This document shows, one piece after another, positions 46,681 through 58,261 of a DNA stretch of 64,000 nt (the first letter of the stretch is position 1; the number at the start of each line of letters is the position of its first letter). Under the pieces are notes generated by a model that was given only the letters and a program-made list of their open reading frames with translations, was not told the origin of the DNA and made no database searches. Source of the stretch: Adiantum capillus-veneris (lineage: Eukaryota; Streptophyta; Polypodiopsida; Polypodiales; Pteridaceae); the NCBI GenBank assembly GCA_014529385.2, contig CM043949.1:144293242-144357241 (forward strand), given 5' to 3'. Made by a program: the position numbers and the translations under genes.

Positions 46681-46825
46681 TTAGAGTGCAAATATTACAA
46701 GGACCGAGTTCTTGTGCATAATGTGTTTTTATGATTTTGTGTTATGACTCTTGCTCTTTTACTTTTGTGTCTTGTTTTTGTGAGTATAATGCTTTATATA
46801 TACATTCCCTAAGATTGGAGATTAA

Positions 46826-49472
46826 CACTAGTTTGGTACCAAAAAGGACACTTTTAATGTCCTCTTTTCACAAATTTAAATAAAATGGTACATCAAATCT
46901 AGAACACATCTGAAGAAATGCTTTTGCAAACTTATAAAGTGTTATTTAAAGTACTCATAGAAATTATAATCCCTCACTTTTGATCATAACCTCAATAGTA
47001 ACTACACTCATAAAAAAGAACCTACGCAAAACAGCATTCAATGTTTCATTAAAACTCGTACTCTAGCCTAAGGAAAAAATGAGCAGGGTGCATGCAATAA
47101 TCCTTGGTAACTACTTATATATGTGTTTGATATTTTTGCAATTGTCATGTGAGAAAAAATCCTTTGTGACTAGAATTAAATATAAAAAGTTTTGTGGGTC
47201 AAATACGCAATGTTCACAAATTCAACTAACGATCACAAAAAACATTTAGTTCATCTAAATTTACAATTTCTTATGATGCATATATACTAGATCTATGACT
47301 CCATTACATAAGGTGATAATTTTTAATGATTATGCAAGCCACATTTTGTGATTTATGGCATACCAAAAAACTGCGCATGTTATAATTATGTTTTTTTATT
47401 TATCAAATATAAGCCTTAACACTAGGTTGGTAATGGGACACTTTTATGTTTTATGTCCTGTTAAGTGACCATTTTCCTTGAATTATGTCAAGAGTTTCAA
47501 AATGGATTTTGAGGTGCTATCTATCTAGAAAGTTGTCTCATGAGCTGAGAAAAACTTGACATTTTTTTGAAATATCAATTCCATCTTTAACCTTGTCCTT
47601 GCACAACATTTCAGAACCTAAACTGTGTGAAAAAACGGGTCCTGTTTTTGGCTTTTTTCAACTTTTTGCAACTATACCACTCTAGAATTCATGTTTGTGA
47701 GGTCTATAATGCTAGAGAACTATCTTTAGTAGTCCTCAACATGTCTTGATGCTTCTAGGGAGAAATAAATGTTAAAGTTGTAAGTTATGAGCAAATTACA
47801 AAAATTGTCAAATCCTGTTTTTTAGCCAATTTTGGCTCCTCTATGATTTTTTTGGTGGCTTTTATGATATCCAAATGCACTTTTGATTTTCTATGCTGCA
47901 TATTCTAACATAAAACTAATATTCCTTGAGTTTTCGGGCACCTAATACCCTATTTTGCATAGTACACGACAATGGTTGATTTTTTCAATTATAAAAGAAA
48001 ACGAAACATTCTAGTATATCAAGTATAGCTTTTTCAATGTTGCTAGTTTCTTGTGAAAACTATATGCATTTTGTAGGTAGTAACCATATCTAGTCATAAG
48101 GATCAAATTTGGCTAGATATTGAATAATTTCTATGGGACTCTACAACTCATAATGTTGAACCCAGTTTTTTCATGTTTGCTCTATTTAGCACTTCATCTT
48201 TGTCCCCAAGATTCCCCTTGAAAAGAGATATATTATTCTTTTGACATGCTCCATGGCTCCTTATGAACCTAAAGGACAATAGGAAACTAAGAAAACATGC
48301 ACATATTATTTTCATTGAGCGTGTCTATAGAAACTTTGATGATAGGTTTGCAGAATGGTAAACATTCAACTTTTCTGTACCTATTTCTTTTGGCAAAACA
48401 AAAAATAGTGAATAAGAAGCAATCATATGTTCTGATTACCAACCCATTGAAGTTAACCAGGGAATTTATCTCGAGTCCTACAAAAATCCCTAATCTTATT
48501 TTTATGCAACAAAACGTAAGAAATGATTGTTTTGATGAAAATGTACTGGTCCATCAACTTTGGAGGCTTGGTGTGACCAAAAGGTGAGAAATTTTACAAG
48601 TTTCTTATTTTTTCCATGTGTAGTAGGCCTTGAACTATAACCTCCTGAAAGGATTTTACAAAATGAGTGGATCTACTATGGTTTTGGAGGTTTTTTTCAA
48701 AACCCTGAAAGGACACTTTTATGTCCTGTTAGGTTATCAACCTAGTGTTAAAATAAAGTCCACTTTTGGGTTTTTTTGTTCATCTCACTTATTTGTATAC
48801 AAATGCCTCATATGGACACAATTGGGAGATTTATATACACACTTTCATTAGTTTTTCATAGCAACTTGTTTTTTGCAAGAAATTATGCACTACAAATTTT
48901 TTAAAATGAGGTTAACTTACATGATGCCTATGAGTTTGAACCCTTGAAAAATGCTTAGTTGATGGGTATTGACCTATAGATACATTATAGACCTTAGGTT
49001 TTGTCCCATAACTTCATCATGTTAATGAAAGAGGCTTTCAAAGACCAAAATTTTTCTCTTTGTCAGCATTTTCAAGATTTTTATGTTTTGATTATAACAA
49101 AAATATAGTCTCATAACTAGGTTATGAAGCTCAATTTCTTGCTATAATAAGTTTTTTCCTATCCATACACCTTGAAACCTATGCAAAATCTTATTTTGAT
49201 GAGAAGTCATATTCAATTTATGAAAATTTTGTTAAAATTGCACTAAATTTCTATGATTTTTTATCTTAAAACTTATCATTATAATCTTAATTTGGTATTA
49301 TTTTTGGCAAAAGTAAAATTTGGATATGTTCTTCACCTCATAGCTGACCTACGATATGAATGTGACCTATGAATTATTTTTCTAGATTCACCAAATAACT
49401 ATGACAAGTTGTTAGGATAACAGGACACTTTAGTGTCTCAGGACATTTGAGTGTCCGATTACAGAACTAGTG
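46826..49472. mobile_element. TTAA-flanked CACTAG element C (interrupted by B)
   Basis: The left end is CACTAGTTTGGTACC and the right end in reverse complement is CACTAGTTCTGTAAT. TTAA lies outside both (46822-46825, 49473-49476). GGACACTTTTAATGTCC sits inside the left end and a related GGACACTCAAATGTCC inside the right. Excluding B and its TTAA the length is 1315 bp, close to A (1345) and B (1328). The interior is not obviously alike to A and B, so it is a related subfamily. Non-coding. Confidence 0.72.
47420..48747. mobile_element. TTAA-flanked CACTAG element B nested in C
   Basis: Ends CACTAGGTTGGTAA and TTATCAACCTAGTG, with TTAA on both sides (47416-47419, 48748-48751). It shares its whole interior with element A: 'gacacttttatg' near each end, 'aaaaacgggtcctgtttttg' near 47632, 'tttttggtggctttt' and 'ttgacatgctccatggctcc' near 48240, in the same order. 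Non-coding. Confidence 0.82.
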
Positions 49473-49479
49473 TTAAGAG

Positions 49480-50400
49480 GTCAGGGAGGAAGGTTGAGAG
49501 GGAAGCAAGTGAATGATGGATGTCAGCAAACACTCCTCCCTTCCTTGGGTAGATCATACCTTTTGGAATGATGTCGTCACCTTCTAAAACCAATTGTTCC
49601 AAGTTGTTATGGGTGAAGGATTTAACCAATAGTTGCAAGGGTGGTAAGGTACTCTCACATGATTTTATTTGCAACATTGTTGTAGGTGTTGAACTTACAA
49701 CGGGAGGTGAAAACTCTTTCTTGCTTGTATGGATATGTACAATGGTAGGTGGAGGTTGTGTTGAAGCTTCTATTTCTGTATAGGAACTACACGAAGATCA
49801 AGAAGCTTCATTTGATTTCGTTGTTCCTGAGCTAGGTAGAACAAATCGTTCTTTCTTCGGTACCCAAACTAGCTCTGGAGCAGGTGTGTAGCATTCCGTG
49901 ATTTTTTCCTTTCCGTGATCTTCAATTTGTTTTGAAGCCACAGGATTGAGCTCACATGGGCCCGGTGACAAGTAAGAGCACAATTTACGTTTTGGCACCC
50001 AGATTTGATCATTTCCTTTATAGTAGCCTTGGGCTTCCAATAGTTTTTTAGGAATCCAGTGCAATATTTCTTTACATTTCTTGGGGCAAATGGGACGTCT
50101 CTTACCAGGCTCCTGTCTTTTAGCATTGGCTATGGTCGTTAAAGAAGCTTTAGGGACCCACTTGTATGTTTTCTTTTGTTATATTGGGATGGATCTTATG
50201 TGTCTCAAGCTCTATTTCAACTACATTAGTTGAAGCTCTAGAGAGTTGGGCTATGGGGACATATGGTTCAACCTCTTGGACATGCAATGTTTTGGGTTCT
50301 ATTTCCTTAAGAGGCAATATCTCAGGGACTATGGCTTGAGTGGCAGGGCTAAGAGTTGGTTTCTGTGTTGTAACACCCCCTTCTCCCAATCAATAGTGCA
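49480..50400 (-). pseudogene. W[VI]PK-repeat region after the second protease
   Basis: Reading the minus strand, one frame carries YKWVPKASLTTI (about 50160), then KEILHWIPKKLLEAQGYYKG, QIWVPKRKLCSYL (about 49995) and ELVWVPKKERFVL (about 49865). Each repeat is separated by 20-45 residues of polar linker. A neighbouring frame (50150-50389) encodes a proline/glutamate-rich peptide starting MGEGGVTTQKPTLSPATQAI. Downstream to 49480 are LVKSFTHNNLEQLVLEGDDI and KGMIYPRKGGVFADIHHSLA. Frames change several times. The region sits where some Athila/Tat elements carry an extra ORF. W[VI]PK motifs also occur at 20.7-21.4 kb. Function unknown. Confidence 0.55.
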
Positions 50401-50720
50401 TTTGGTGGCTATCATCCACGTGCGTCCTAGGTTTATATTACCCTCCATAGTTCCAACATGCATGACCAAAAAGTTTTGAGCTACAACCCCATTGTCATAA
50501 CTGACAGAAGTGTGTCAGATTCTAAAAACCGTAGTTTTTTTCTTGTTGAAACCCTTGACTTGGATAATACTCTCAGATAGAGGTGGCTTCCCTAACTGAC
50601 ACCACACCCCATATGATAGCAGATTATATTTAGCACCATGTCCAATAAGGCATTATATAGCACTTTTCCATAGGTGTTGTTTAGCTCAATAGGGTATCGT
50701 AGAGGTGTGTCAGAGTCCAA
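50388..50720 (-). pseudogene. Second retropepsin-like domain downstream of integrase
   Basis: On the minus strand, RYPIELNNTYGKVLYNALLD ends at an aspartate codon (50640-50642) where a one-base deletion shifts the frame; the next frame continues GAKYNLLSYGVWCQLGKPPL. After one TGA it ends NFLVMHVGTMEGNINLGRTW then MIATKCTIDW. The layout LLD-x-GA, W-x2-LGKP, NLGRTWM and IDW parallels the element's own protease (ILDGGAG, W-x2-MGRP, ILGRPFM, HDW at 54.7-55.0 kb), so I read it as a second aspartic-protease fold. It lies about 300 bases after the integrase C-terminus. It is broken by at least two lesions. Its role cannot be known from sequence. Confidence 0.6.
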
Positions 50721-51820
50721 CCAATCCTTGTCGATTTCAACGTGGAATGCATGTGTGACTCCAAGGTTAGCCTCTTGTTTTCGTCTTATGCGTTGTTATC
50801 GCTCCTTTGCCTCAGCTTGAGCTTGTATCTTCTTCAATTCTATTTGTGCCTTGGCTGCCTTTTTTGTATGGATGGCACGTAGCTCCTCTTGGCTTAAAGG
50901 ATCATAGTATCTTTTAAATTTGCTCCCATTGACGAATCCAATAGTTTCAACTCCATCAAGAGTCTCCACACAAATGGTTCCTTGTGGGGTGATCTAACAT
51001 ACTCTATATGGTCCTTTTCTCGCATATTTCAACTTTTTCTTTTCGTTACGCACTCCATACATAAGGACTTTATCACCAACATTGATATCCTTGTTCTTTA
51101 GATAATGGTCAAACCATTTCTTCCTCCTATCTTTCTCCACAAGTGCATTTTGCACAGCTAATTGCCTCTCTTCATCTAGCCTTTTAAGGATATATATCGC
51201 TCAACTAAGGGGTTACCATCCCAACCTTCTTGAGAAGCTACTCGAAGACTAGGAATGACAAACTCCCATGGCATAACCGCTTCTTGGCCATACACCATCT
51301 TAAATGGTGTGCAGTCAATGGAAACTTTGTACGCAGTATGATAAACCCATAGAGCTGATGTAAGCTTTAAATCCCAATCTGTGCAATGAGCTTCCACCAT
51401 TTTGGTCATGATAGAAATTAAGGTCTTGTTGGTGCTCTCAGTTTGGCCATTTGCTTGTGGATAATAAGGTGTGGACTTATGGTGAACTATCATAAAGTTG
51501 GTAGTGAGTTCTTTTATTACTCCATTTATAAAATGAGTACCATTGTCACTCACAATCTCAAAGGGACAACCAAATCTTGTAATAATGTTGTCAAAGAGAA
51601 ACTTGGCAATTGACCTCGCATCAGCTTTACATGTCCACCTGGTTTCCGCCCACTTTGTCACATAGTCAGTGGCAACGATAATATATCGAGATTGAGTGCT
51701 ACGAGCTGCCGGACTAATTGGGCCTACAAAGTCCAAACCCCATTTTTCAAATGGTTGAATCACTTTAGCAGGATGTAAGGGCATCCTATCCTTCGTTGTG
51801 TGATCTTGTAACGCTGGCAT
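50721..51820 (-). pseudogene. Gypsy integrase, core and C-terminal part
   Basis: The frame 51820-51176 holds the catalytic D-D-E: GLDFVGPISPAARS, EIVSDNGTHFINGV and ANGQTESTNKTLI, with WVYHTAYKVSIDCTPFKMVY following. After a frame change the C-terminal domain reads RKKWFDHYLKNKDINVGDKV, KYARKGPYRV and FVNGSKFKRYYDPLSQEE, then a basic alanine-rich helix (AIHTKKAAKAQIELKKIQAQ). No chromodomain is present. Integrase inserts the cDNA copy. Stops occur near 50995 and 50800. Confidence 0.85.
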
Positions 51821-52580
51821 TCATCACATCCTTTCACAAAAAGTGCTGCATCCTTGAATAAGGTAGGCTACCAATAGCCTGATTGCAACACCTTTCTAGT
51901 TGTTAGTTCCCCTGAGAAATGTCCTCCAGCTATACCCATGTGGGCTTCTTGCAGTATGTATAAATACTCATACTCACGGGCACAACGTCTAACAATATCA
52001 TCCTTTCCTAGCCTGTAGAGATTTCCTGCAATGAGAGAGTAAGGTTCACATTCTTTTAATAGTTTTCGAGCTATGTCTTTACGAAGCTCTGTGGGTGGAA
52101 AACCATTAACTACAAAGTTCACAATCTTCTCACTCCATTCAGGTATGGTTTCGACTAGGATTAGAGAAGTATCGGGTAACTCATCATCGACTCCAGTAGG
52201 GGCTTCACCATTGGGTATGCGAGACAAATGATCCGCCATGACATGTCTTTTATCAGGTCTCACCACAATGGTAAAATCAAACTCAAGGAGAATTAACAAC
52301 CATCGTGTGATTCTTCCCGTGGAACAAGGTATATTTACTAGATACAACAAGTCTTGATGATCAACATAGAACACAAACTTGTTAGCCAGAAGGTAGTAGC
52401 GAAATTTCTTCACTGCATAAATCATACCTAAACCTTCTCGCTCTGTAGTGGTGTAGTTTCTCTCGGTATCATTCAATTGAAGACTTGCAAAGCTAATGGG
52501 TTAGTCCAGTTTATGTTCTCCTAGTTGAGCTAGAGCACACCCAATAGCAAAGTTTGATGCATCAATATGTACATGGAAAA
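51790..52580 (-). pseudogene. Gypsy RNase H and integrase zinc finger
   Basis: RNase H starts near 52570 with IDASNFAIGCALA, passes a TAG in the stretch GEHKLD-stop-PISFAS, and continues TTTEREGLGMIYAVKKFRYY and FYVDHQDLLYLV. The frame 52476-51868 runs on to the integrase zinc finger, HMGIAGGHFSG and, past a stop at 51868, GCDECQRYK, giving the HHCC pattern. RNase H removes the RNA template during reverse transcription. Active-site acidic residues D, E and D are visible. Confidence 0.85.
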
Positions 52581-53817
52581 TTACATTCCAATCTGGCACT
52601 CATAGAATAGGAGCGCTAGTCAAGGTCTTTTTCAATGACTAATAAACATGGTCACACTCCGCAGTCCATTGCAACTCAATAAGAAGCTTGTACAAAGGAC
52701 GAGCTATCTTGGCAAAGTTTAAAATAAACCATTGGTAATAACCAACATGGCTCATGAACCTTCAACTCCTTTATAGTTTTTAGGTGGTGGCAATTCAGCA
52801 ATGGCTTTAATTTTTCTCTCATCTGTGAAAATCCCATTTTTGGACACTATATGTCCTAAAATGACTCCATGTTTAACCTAGAATTGGCATTTGAAAGGGT
52901 ATAAGGAGATGCGATACAATCTACACTTCTCAAACACTTTTCGTAAGCATGATAGATGTTCTTTCTAAGAGGAATAAACACAAAGTTCACCTAAGAAATC
53001 TTCACAAAACTCCCTCAAATATTCTCTAAAAGCAGTGTTTATTAATCTTTGAAAGGTAGCATGGGGCATTGGTTAAGCCAAAAGCCATAACACGAAATGC
53101 GAACACTCCAAATTTGGTTATAAAGGTTGTTTTAGCTTGGTCCTCCAGCACAATTGTGATTTGATTGTAGCCAGAGTACCCATCTAAAAAACTATAAGCT
53201 TCCTTCCCTGCAACTCTTTCAAGCACATTTTTTGAATATAGCAAGGGGTAATGGTCCCTCCTAGTGGCGGCATTGACCTTCTTGAGATCCACGCACACTC
53301 TGAGTTTCCCATTCTTTTTTGGCATAATCACTATTGGAGACACCCATTCTGAGTGCTCAATAGGGTATATGAATTCGCATTCCATAAGCTTTTCAATCTG
53401 TTCTTGAATGATTTTTGCATATTTAGGATTCATTGGGTAGGGTCGTTGCTGAACTGGTTTAGCCATGCTATTCATGGAAATTGTGTGTTGCACCGCGGAA
53501 GGTGGAACACCTTTCATATCATGATATGTCCATGCAAATATATCCTTGAATTCCTTGAGAATTTCTTTAAGTACACACTCCTCAGTCTCTGTCACATCTT
53601 GGGCAATGAAAACAGGTTTAGACTCTTCTCTTCGGTCTGCTAACTCTATTTCCTTAACTATCGTTGGACCGTCATAGACTCCATTGCTCCCATCGATAGG
53701 TTTTCTTTGAGCCTTTGTATACACAACCTTATGTTCCTCTGTGGTATAGGATTTGAAATGTTCAGGTGCAGGGTGTAAGTTTGTGGGGTCATGTTGTTCT
53801 GTGGACTGTGATTTCAC
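52581..53817 (-). pseudogene. Gypsy reverse transcriptase, broken
   Basis: The frame 53817-53026 contains an N-terminal linker, FAWTYHDMKGVPPSAVQHTI, WVSPIVIMPKKNGKLRVCVD, KEAYSFLDGYSGYNQITIV and FRVMAFGLTNAP, the first RT motifs of Athila/Tat-like Gypsy elements. A stop at 53026 and a frame change precede REYLREFCEDFLGELCVYS, where the catalytic [YF]-x-D-D box is expected but not intact. The thumb (GVILGHIVSKNGIFTDERKI) follows with more stops. Confidence 0.85.
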
Positions 53818-54242
53818 TTCCGATTCCTTTTGTTGTTGAGCTAACTCTCGATTTTGTTGTCCCCTTATGGTACGGCCAACTTTGGCATCTCTGTAGCCTC
53901 TAGTTGTGCGATGTCAATGGATTGTGGGCTACATCACATAATGCTTTGAAGGTATTCACCCCAGTTATCTACCAACTTTCGATGATCATCACATGCCCCT
54001 ATGTAATTAAGCCATTCTCCGGTAGATTTCTTTTCATTTATTCTAGTATGCATTTTCTCGATATCGTCGCCTCTTATATCTCTTACTCTTCTTGTCTAAT
54101 TTTTTATTACAACAGATCTCTAGTGAAGAGTCACTAGATAAATCGCTTCTTGTGTCTTCTGCTCCCTTGGATAGATTGTCATCTGGGGTACCACTGGCCT
54201 AAAATGGTTTGTCCAAACATTTGCACTAAGATTTAACTCAAA

Positions 54243-54584
54243 TTATTCGTCCTCACAGTCAATTTCAATTGATGATTCTGACCCCAAATCTTGTGGGCTA
54301 TAGTCTTGTGAGGCGCTACTAGTTCCACTGCCAGTCAAACTTTCATCTTGTAGATCATCAGAAGCTATATGCATTGCTTCTAGCATATTTAAGGGTACGA
54401 GTGGTAGCATTTCATCCCCCTCATGTGTTACCCAAGTCGTCCCCCTATTTCCCCAAGTGTCTATGGTTGCTGCTAGGTGGACCCAATCCACATTATCTGA
54501 CTCAGTCATCCCAGGTAGTACACCCATATAAGGAGAATCTTCCCCAACATCAATGTTCGCTTTACACATGTAACAATACCGCAA
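54243..54584 (-). pseudogene. Acidic linker between protease and RT
   Basis: 113 codons starting MRYCYMCKANIDVGEDSPYM and ending in a serine/aspartate-rich tail (SESSIEIDCEDE). No domain is recognised. It shares a reading frame with the protease and gag, so it is part of the polyprotein. 53818-54242 around it is non-coding or too decayed to read. Confidence 0.5.
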
Positions 54585-54650
54585 TGTGGCTGAGTGAACT
54601 GTGGTGTCAGATCTATGATCAATAATAAACCTGTTTCCTAGAGGATGTGC

Positions 54651-55064
54651 TCAACCAGTCACAAGATCTACTCGAATGACAGAATCTTGGAATTGCAAGT
54701 AGACATGGTTTTTAGACCAGTCGTGCACCATTTTTGCTTCCCTCATGAAAGGACGTCCTAAGATCATCTCCGCTGCCATAGTGTGTTTGGAGAAATCCAT
54801 AACAATGAAGGTAATTCTTATTTTATGTCCAAAGACCTTGATCTTGAGATCTTCTAGCATCCCAATAGGTTTAACAATAGACCCATTGGCCATCTTCACT
54901 ACTATGGTTGTGGTTGCAAGGTGAGGTCTTCCCATAGTTTCCCAACAATTTATAGTCACAATGCTAACCCCAGCACCACCATCAAGGATTCCCTTCACAG
55001 TTGATCCCTTAGTAGTGATTGGTATGGTCGCATTGGATTCATCACCCTCAAAGTATTGTCCCAA
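54651..55064 (-). pseudogene. Gypsy protease (retropepsin)
   Basis: GILDGGAGVSIVTINCWETM is the active-site segment, with D-G-G where active enzymes have D-S-G or D-T-G. KPIGMLEDLKIKVFGHKIRI and MILGRPFMREAKMVHDWSKN follow, with the hydrophobic-GRPFM box that closes the fold. It matures the gag-pol polyprotein in intact relatives. The changed active-site residue alone would probably abolish activity. It is the reference for recognising the extra protease-like domain at 50.4-50.7 kb. Confidence 0.85.
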
Positions 55065-55781
55065 CTTGTTAACAGGTATTTCTATAACAAGGTTCTCATC
55101 TAGGTTGGGTTATGGATCTAAGTGTTCCTCCTCTATTGGCATCTCCCCATCTCCATCCATTTGTGCAAATTGTGGTAGCCCAAACTTCAATTCTCCATTG
55201 AGGAAGGCTCGAAGTGCTGAGACTAGCTCAGGGCCTTTATATAGTGTGGACATGATGGTGGTTCTAACTTCTGAAGACATGAAATCCATCAATTTGGCAA
55301 TGTTTAATGGCACCTTTTGGGCTTCAGTCCCATGACGTGGGGAAGATGGGATCTCCATTTCTTCAATAGGATTAGGTAGTCCCTCTGTAAATATTATTTC
55401 CATCAAGAAGTGAGTACGCCCACTTTCCCATGACTTTAAGTCACTTTCTTCTTGGATGACACTAGGTATTGCTAAGGGTCTATGGACTTGGTGAGGTTGT
55501 TGTTGCATAGGGAACACGGTGTCTATAATCTGGATCTGCCTAGGTGCTGGTTCTAGATCCCTTTGGGTACGTTCTACCAAACTCCTTAAAGTGCTTGAAT
55601 CGCTCGATCTCCTCTCTAGGGTTTGGATAAGTTCCTATCTTCTTCTTGGATCTTGGCCATTGTGGCACATGAAGATCTTCCTTGTTGGTTTCTATCTTAG
55701 TGGTCGTGTTGGTCTCCATGGTTTCACCTGAATCAAAATCCTCTTCAGCGTCGTTCATATATACGGGGTCGTCATCGGTCC
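55065..55781 (-). pseudogene. Gypsy gag C-terminal linker
   Basis: Frames 55110-55580 (ALRAFLNGELKFGLPQFAQM) and 55540-55758 (RSKKKIGTYPNPREEIERFK) are overlapping broken pieces of one linker between zinc knuckles and protease, separated by a frameshift near 55.58 kb. No domain is recognised. Confidence 0.5.
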
Positions 55782-56690
55782 CTATGTTGGTCTTTGAATT
55801 GGGGTCTGACTTCGTTGCTTTTCGCGATCTCTTCCTTCGTGTTTTCTTTTTTTCTGAGATTGGGCAATTGATGCCGTGTCTCTTTCCTCAAGAATATAAT
55901 TTTTTTTTTGGAGCATCGATCGTGTGAGAACGTTTATTGGTACCACAGGTGTACTTTGTGATGGCTCCTCGGTAACTTCAATCAAGTTTAATGGCGTGAT
56001 CTTCGGTGCATTTGGATTATTTGGACATTGGGCAATCATGCCACATCGATTACACATGAGTATCGGCATTGTAGACGTGGTCGCTTGATTGGTTTGCATT
56101 AGTGTGGCATTATTTTGTAGCCTAATAGGACACTCGGCTACACGATGTGGACCTCCACACTCATAGCATTGAAGAGGTGGTCTCTTGGCAGTGTAATTGA
56201 TACCTCTTGCCACAAGAACAGCTAATTGATATACAAGTTCTACTTGTCCCCAGTAGTCCTCCATGTAGTATTGTGGACTTTCTTCAAGCACATCCATCCC
56301 ATAGGAAATATTAGGGTCCATATCTTCCTCACAGCCTTCCAAACAAGCAATAGATGACTCATAACCCACTTGATTCACTGAAGTGACTCTCGGATGTGGT
56401 GGTTGTGGTCCTAGCACTGGAGGTGGTAAGGGTGTTGTTTGAATAACATTTTGGGCCCTAAGGACCATGTGTTGTGTTGTTTGTTCAAGAGGTGGGGCCG
56501 GCATCAATGCAGGCACTCGAGGTGTGTCTGTCCATGCTAAGGTTGGTCTATTGTCCATCGCGCACTTAAATACTATGCAATCCTTAGCTTGATGACCATA
56601 CCTTCCACAAGAATTGCAATTCCCATTGAATTTTACTCTAAAAGTAGGGCATTCACTGGTACTATGCAGTCCATAGCATACTGAGCACCA
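55782..56690 (-). pseudogene. Gypsy nucleocapsid with several zinc knuckles
   Basis: Directly after a TAA (56691-56693) the frame continues with CSVCYGLHSTSEC (CX2CX3HX4C), CNSCGRYGHQAKDC (CX2CX4HX4C), a proline-rich linker, CYECGGPHRVAEC near 56160 and a half-knuckle CNRCGMIAQC near 56050. Four knuckle-like motifs are unusual for a Gypsy gag. The linker is rich in proline and contains a tyrosine/glutamate patch (YYMEDYWGQVELVYQLAVLV). Nucleocapsid binds the element's RNA. Confidence 0.8.
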
Positions 56691-58055
56691 TTATTGCTCC
56701 CTTCTTGGATACATATGATTGTTTTGCGGAGCACGATTGTCTCTAAGACTCTCTTGAATAGCCTTGGTGAGATCTGCTAAAGTCATCTCAGGTATCTTTG
56801 GCTCCTTATCAATAGGCTCTAGGGTCATTGGTTGATTCCTTGATGCTTGTGAGCTAATAGATTTAGGCTCAACAGACACTCTTTCTCCTTGAATCATTAA
56901 ATTATCCTCCAATTGGATCGTATTGGTGGTGACTGCTTCCCAAGTGGTGATACCTCTAATGACTAGGCCATTGTAGATATCCTCATGTCGTAATCCCCTA
57001 ATGAATCTATCAAGCAATTGATTATTATTGAAGCGCTCATTTGGATTACAACGAGAATTCAAATGCTTCAAGCGACTAATAAAGTCTCTCACCGACTCTC
57101 CTTCCTCTCGTTGGGCTTTCTGGAGTTGAGAGGCTACACCCCAAAGCACTCCCTCTCGTATGTATTCTTTCAAGAACAGTCTCCTAAAAGTAGGGTAAAT
57201 CGTTTTTTCTTCCACCTTAGAGGTTCTATACCAATCCCCTGCCTTCCCACTTAAGGTTAGGCTTAAAGCATTACTCTTATGCAGGTCATCGTGTTCTCCT
57301 AGAGAATCACATATTTGTTCAAACACTTCGATATGCTTTCTCACATCCCCATCTCCACTAAAGTTTTGTGTGAGCTTGGCTATTTGTACTGCCTTACTTC
57401 TAGACTCTCTATCAGGTGTGTTACGCATATTCTCAGCAATAGATCGACCAATAGCTTGAGAAAATGTTGCCAAGTCACCTAAGTGAGCAGGCACCGTGGA
57501 TGAAGGCGCTCCAGAGACTACATGTGGAGAAGGTATTGGCATTGGGCTTGGCACATAGGAAACCCTTGGGTTCCACGTTTTGTACGATGTTGTGCCATGT
57601 GGTGGCCCAAGGTTCATATATGTTGCCCTAAGCATAGCAGACGTCGGATCTGACATGCTAATGCTAGCCGATATAGTCCCATGGAAATAAGAACTTGGGT
57701 GTTGCGGTTGTGGAGCATAGGTAGTTGAAACAATGGGAGTAGGGGCTATATGAGTACGAGGACCCATGGGTGTATACGATTGGTACACACTTGTAGTTAC
57801 TGTTGCAGGCATTGAGCTACCATGTAGCGGTGCATTACTAACAAATGAGGTCCATGGCGTGTTTCTTGGCATGCCCATCATTGGGGTAGGCATGGTAGCC
57901 GTGGTGTCATCAAGGGAAAGATGAGCTAGATTTGAAAAGGTAAAGCTATCACTTGTGGGCTCAGATTGCACCGAGACCCCTGGCGAAACAACATATATGG
58001 GAAATCCATCAGACTTACCGAGGGAGTCTCCATTTGCGATAAGGTCGGTTGTTTA
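56691..58055 (-). pseudogene. Gypsy gag capsid, middle part
   Basis: The frame 57971-56691 has a proline/serine/threonine-rich N-terminal half and then the retrotransposon capsid domain: AVQIAKLTQNFSGDGDVRKH, ALSLTLSGKAGDWYRTSK, EEGESVRDFISRLKHLNSRC and LLDRFIRGLRHEDIYNGLVI. A TAA closes it, yet the same frame continues into zinc knuckles. 57972-58055 is out of frame and meets the Copia insertion at the GTTTA target site. Confidence 0.85.
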
Positions 58056-58247
58056 TGTTGGGGTATAAAGCCCATTGTGGTCGCCCAGGTAAGTGGGCGG
58101 GCCGCCAGGTATGTACACATATTCTTTTGTTAAAACCTAATAAGAACTCAGTATGCTCTACACATTACAGTAGAGCGAGTTCACCATATCGTCGTACTCT
58201 TCTTCTCGCACTCTCTCTCGCGTCGCACTTCCGCTCGTACTCCTTCA
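58056..58247 (+). repeat. 5' LTR of the Copia element
   Basis: Starts TGTTGGGGTATAAAGCCC. A TATAAAG word lies at 58063-58069 and CT-rich DNA (cactctctctcgcg) near its end. Confidence 0.95.
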
Positions 58248-58249
58248 AC

Positions 58250-58261
58250 TGGTATCAGAGC
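58250..58261 (+). other. Copia primer-binding site (initiator Met tRNA)
   Basis: TGGTATCAGAGC, two bases after the LTR. Confidence 0.93.
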
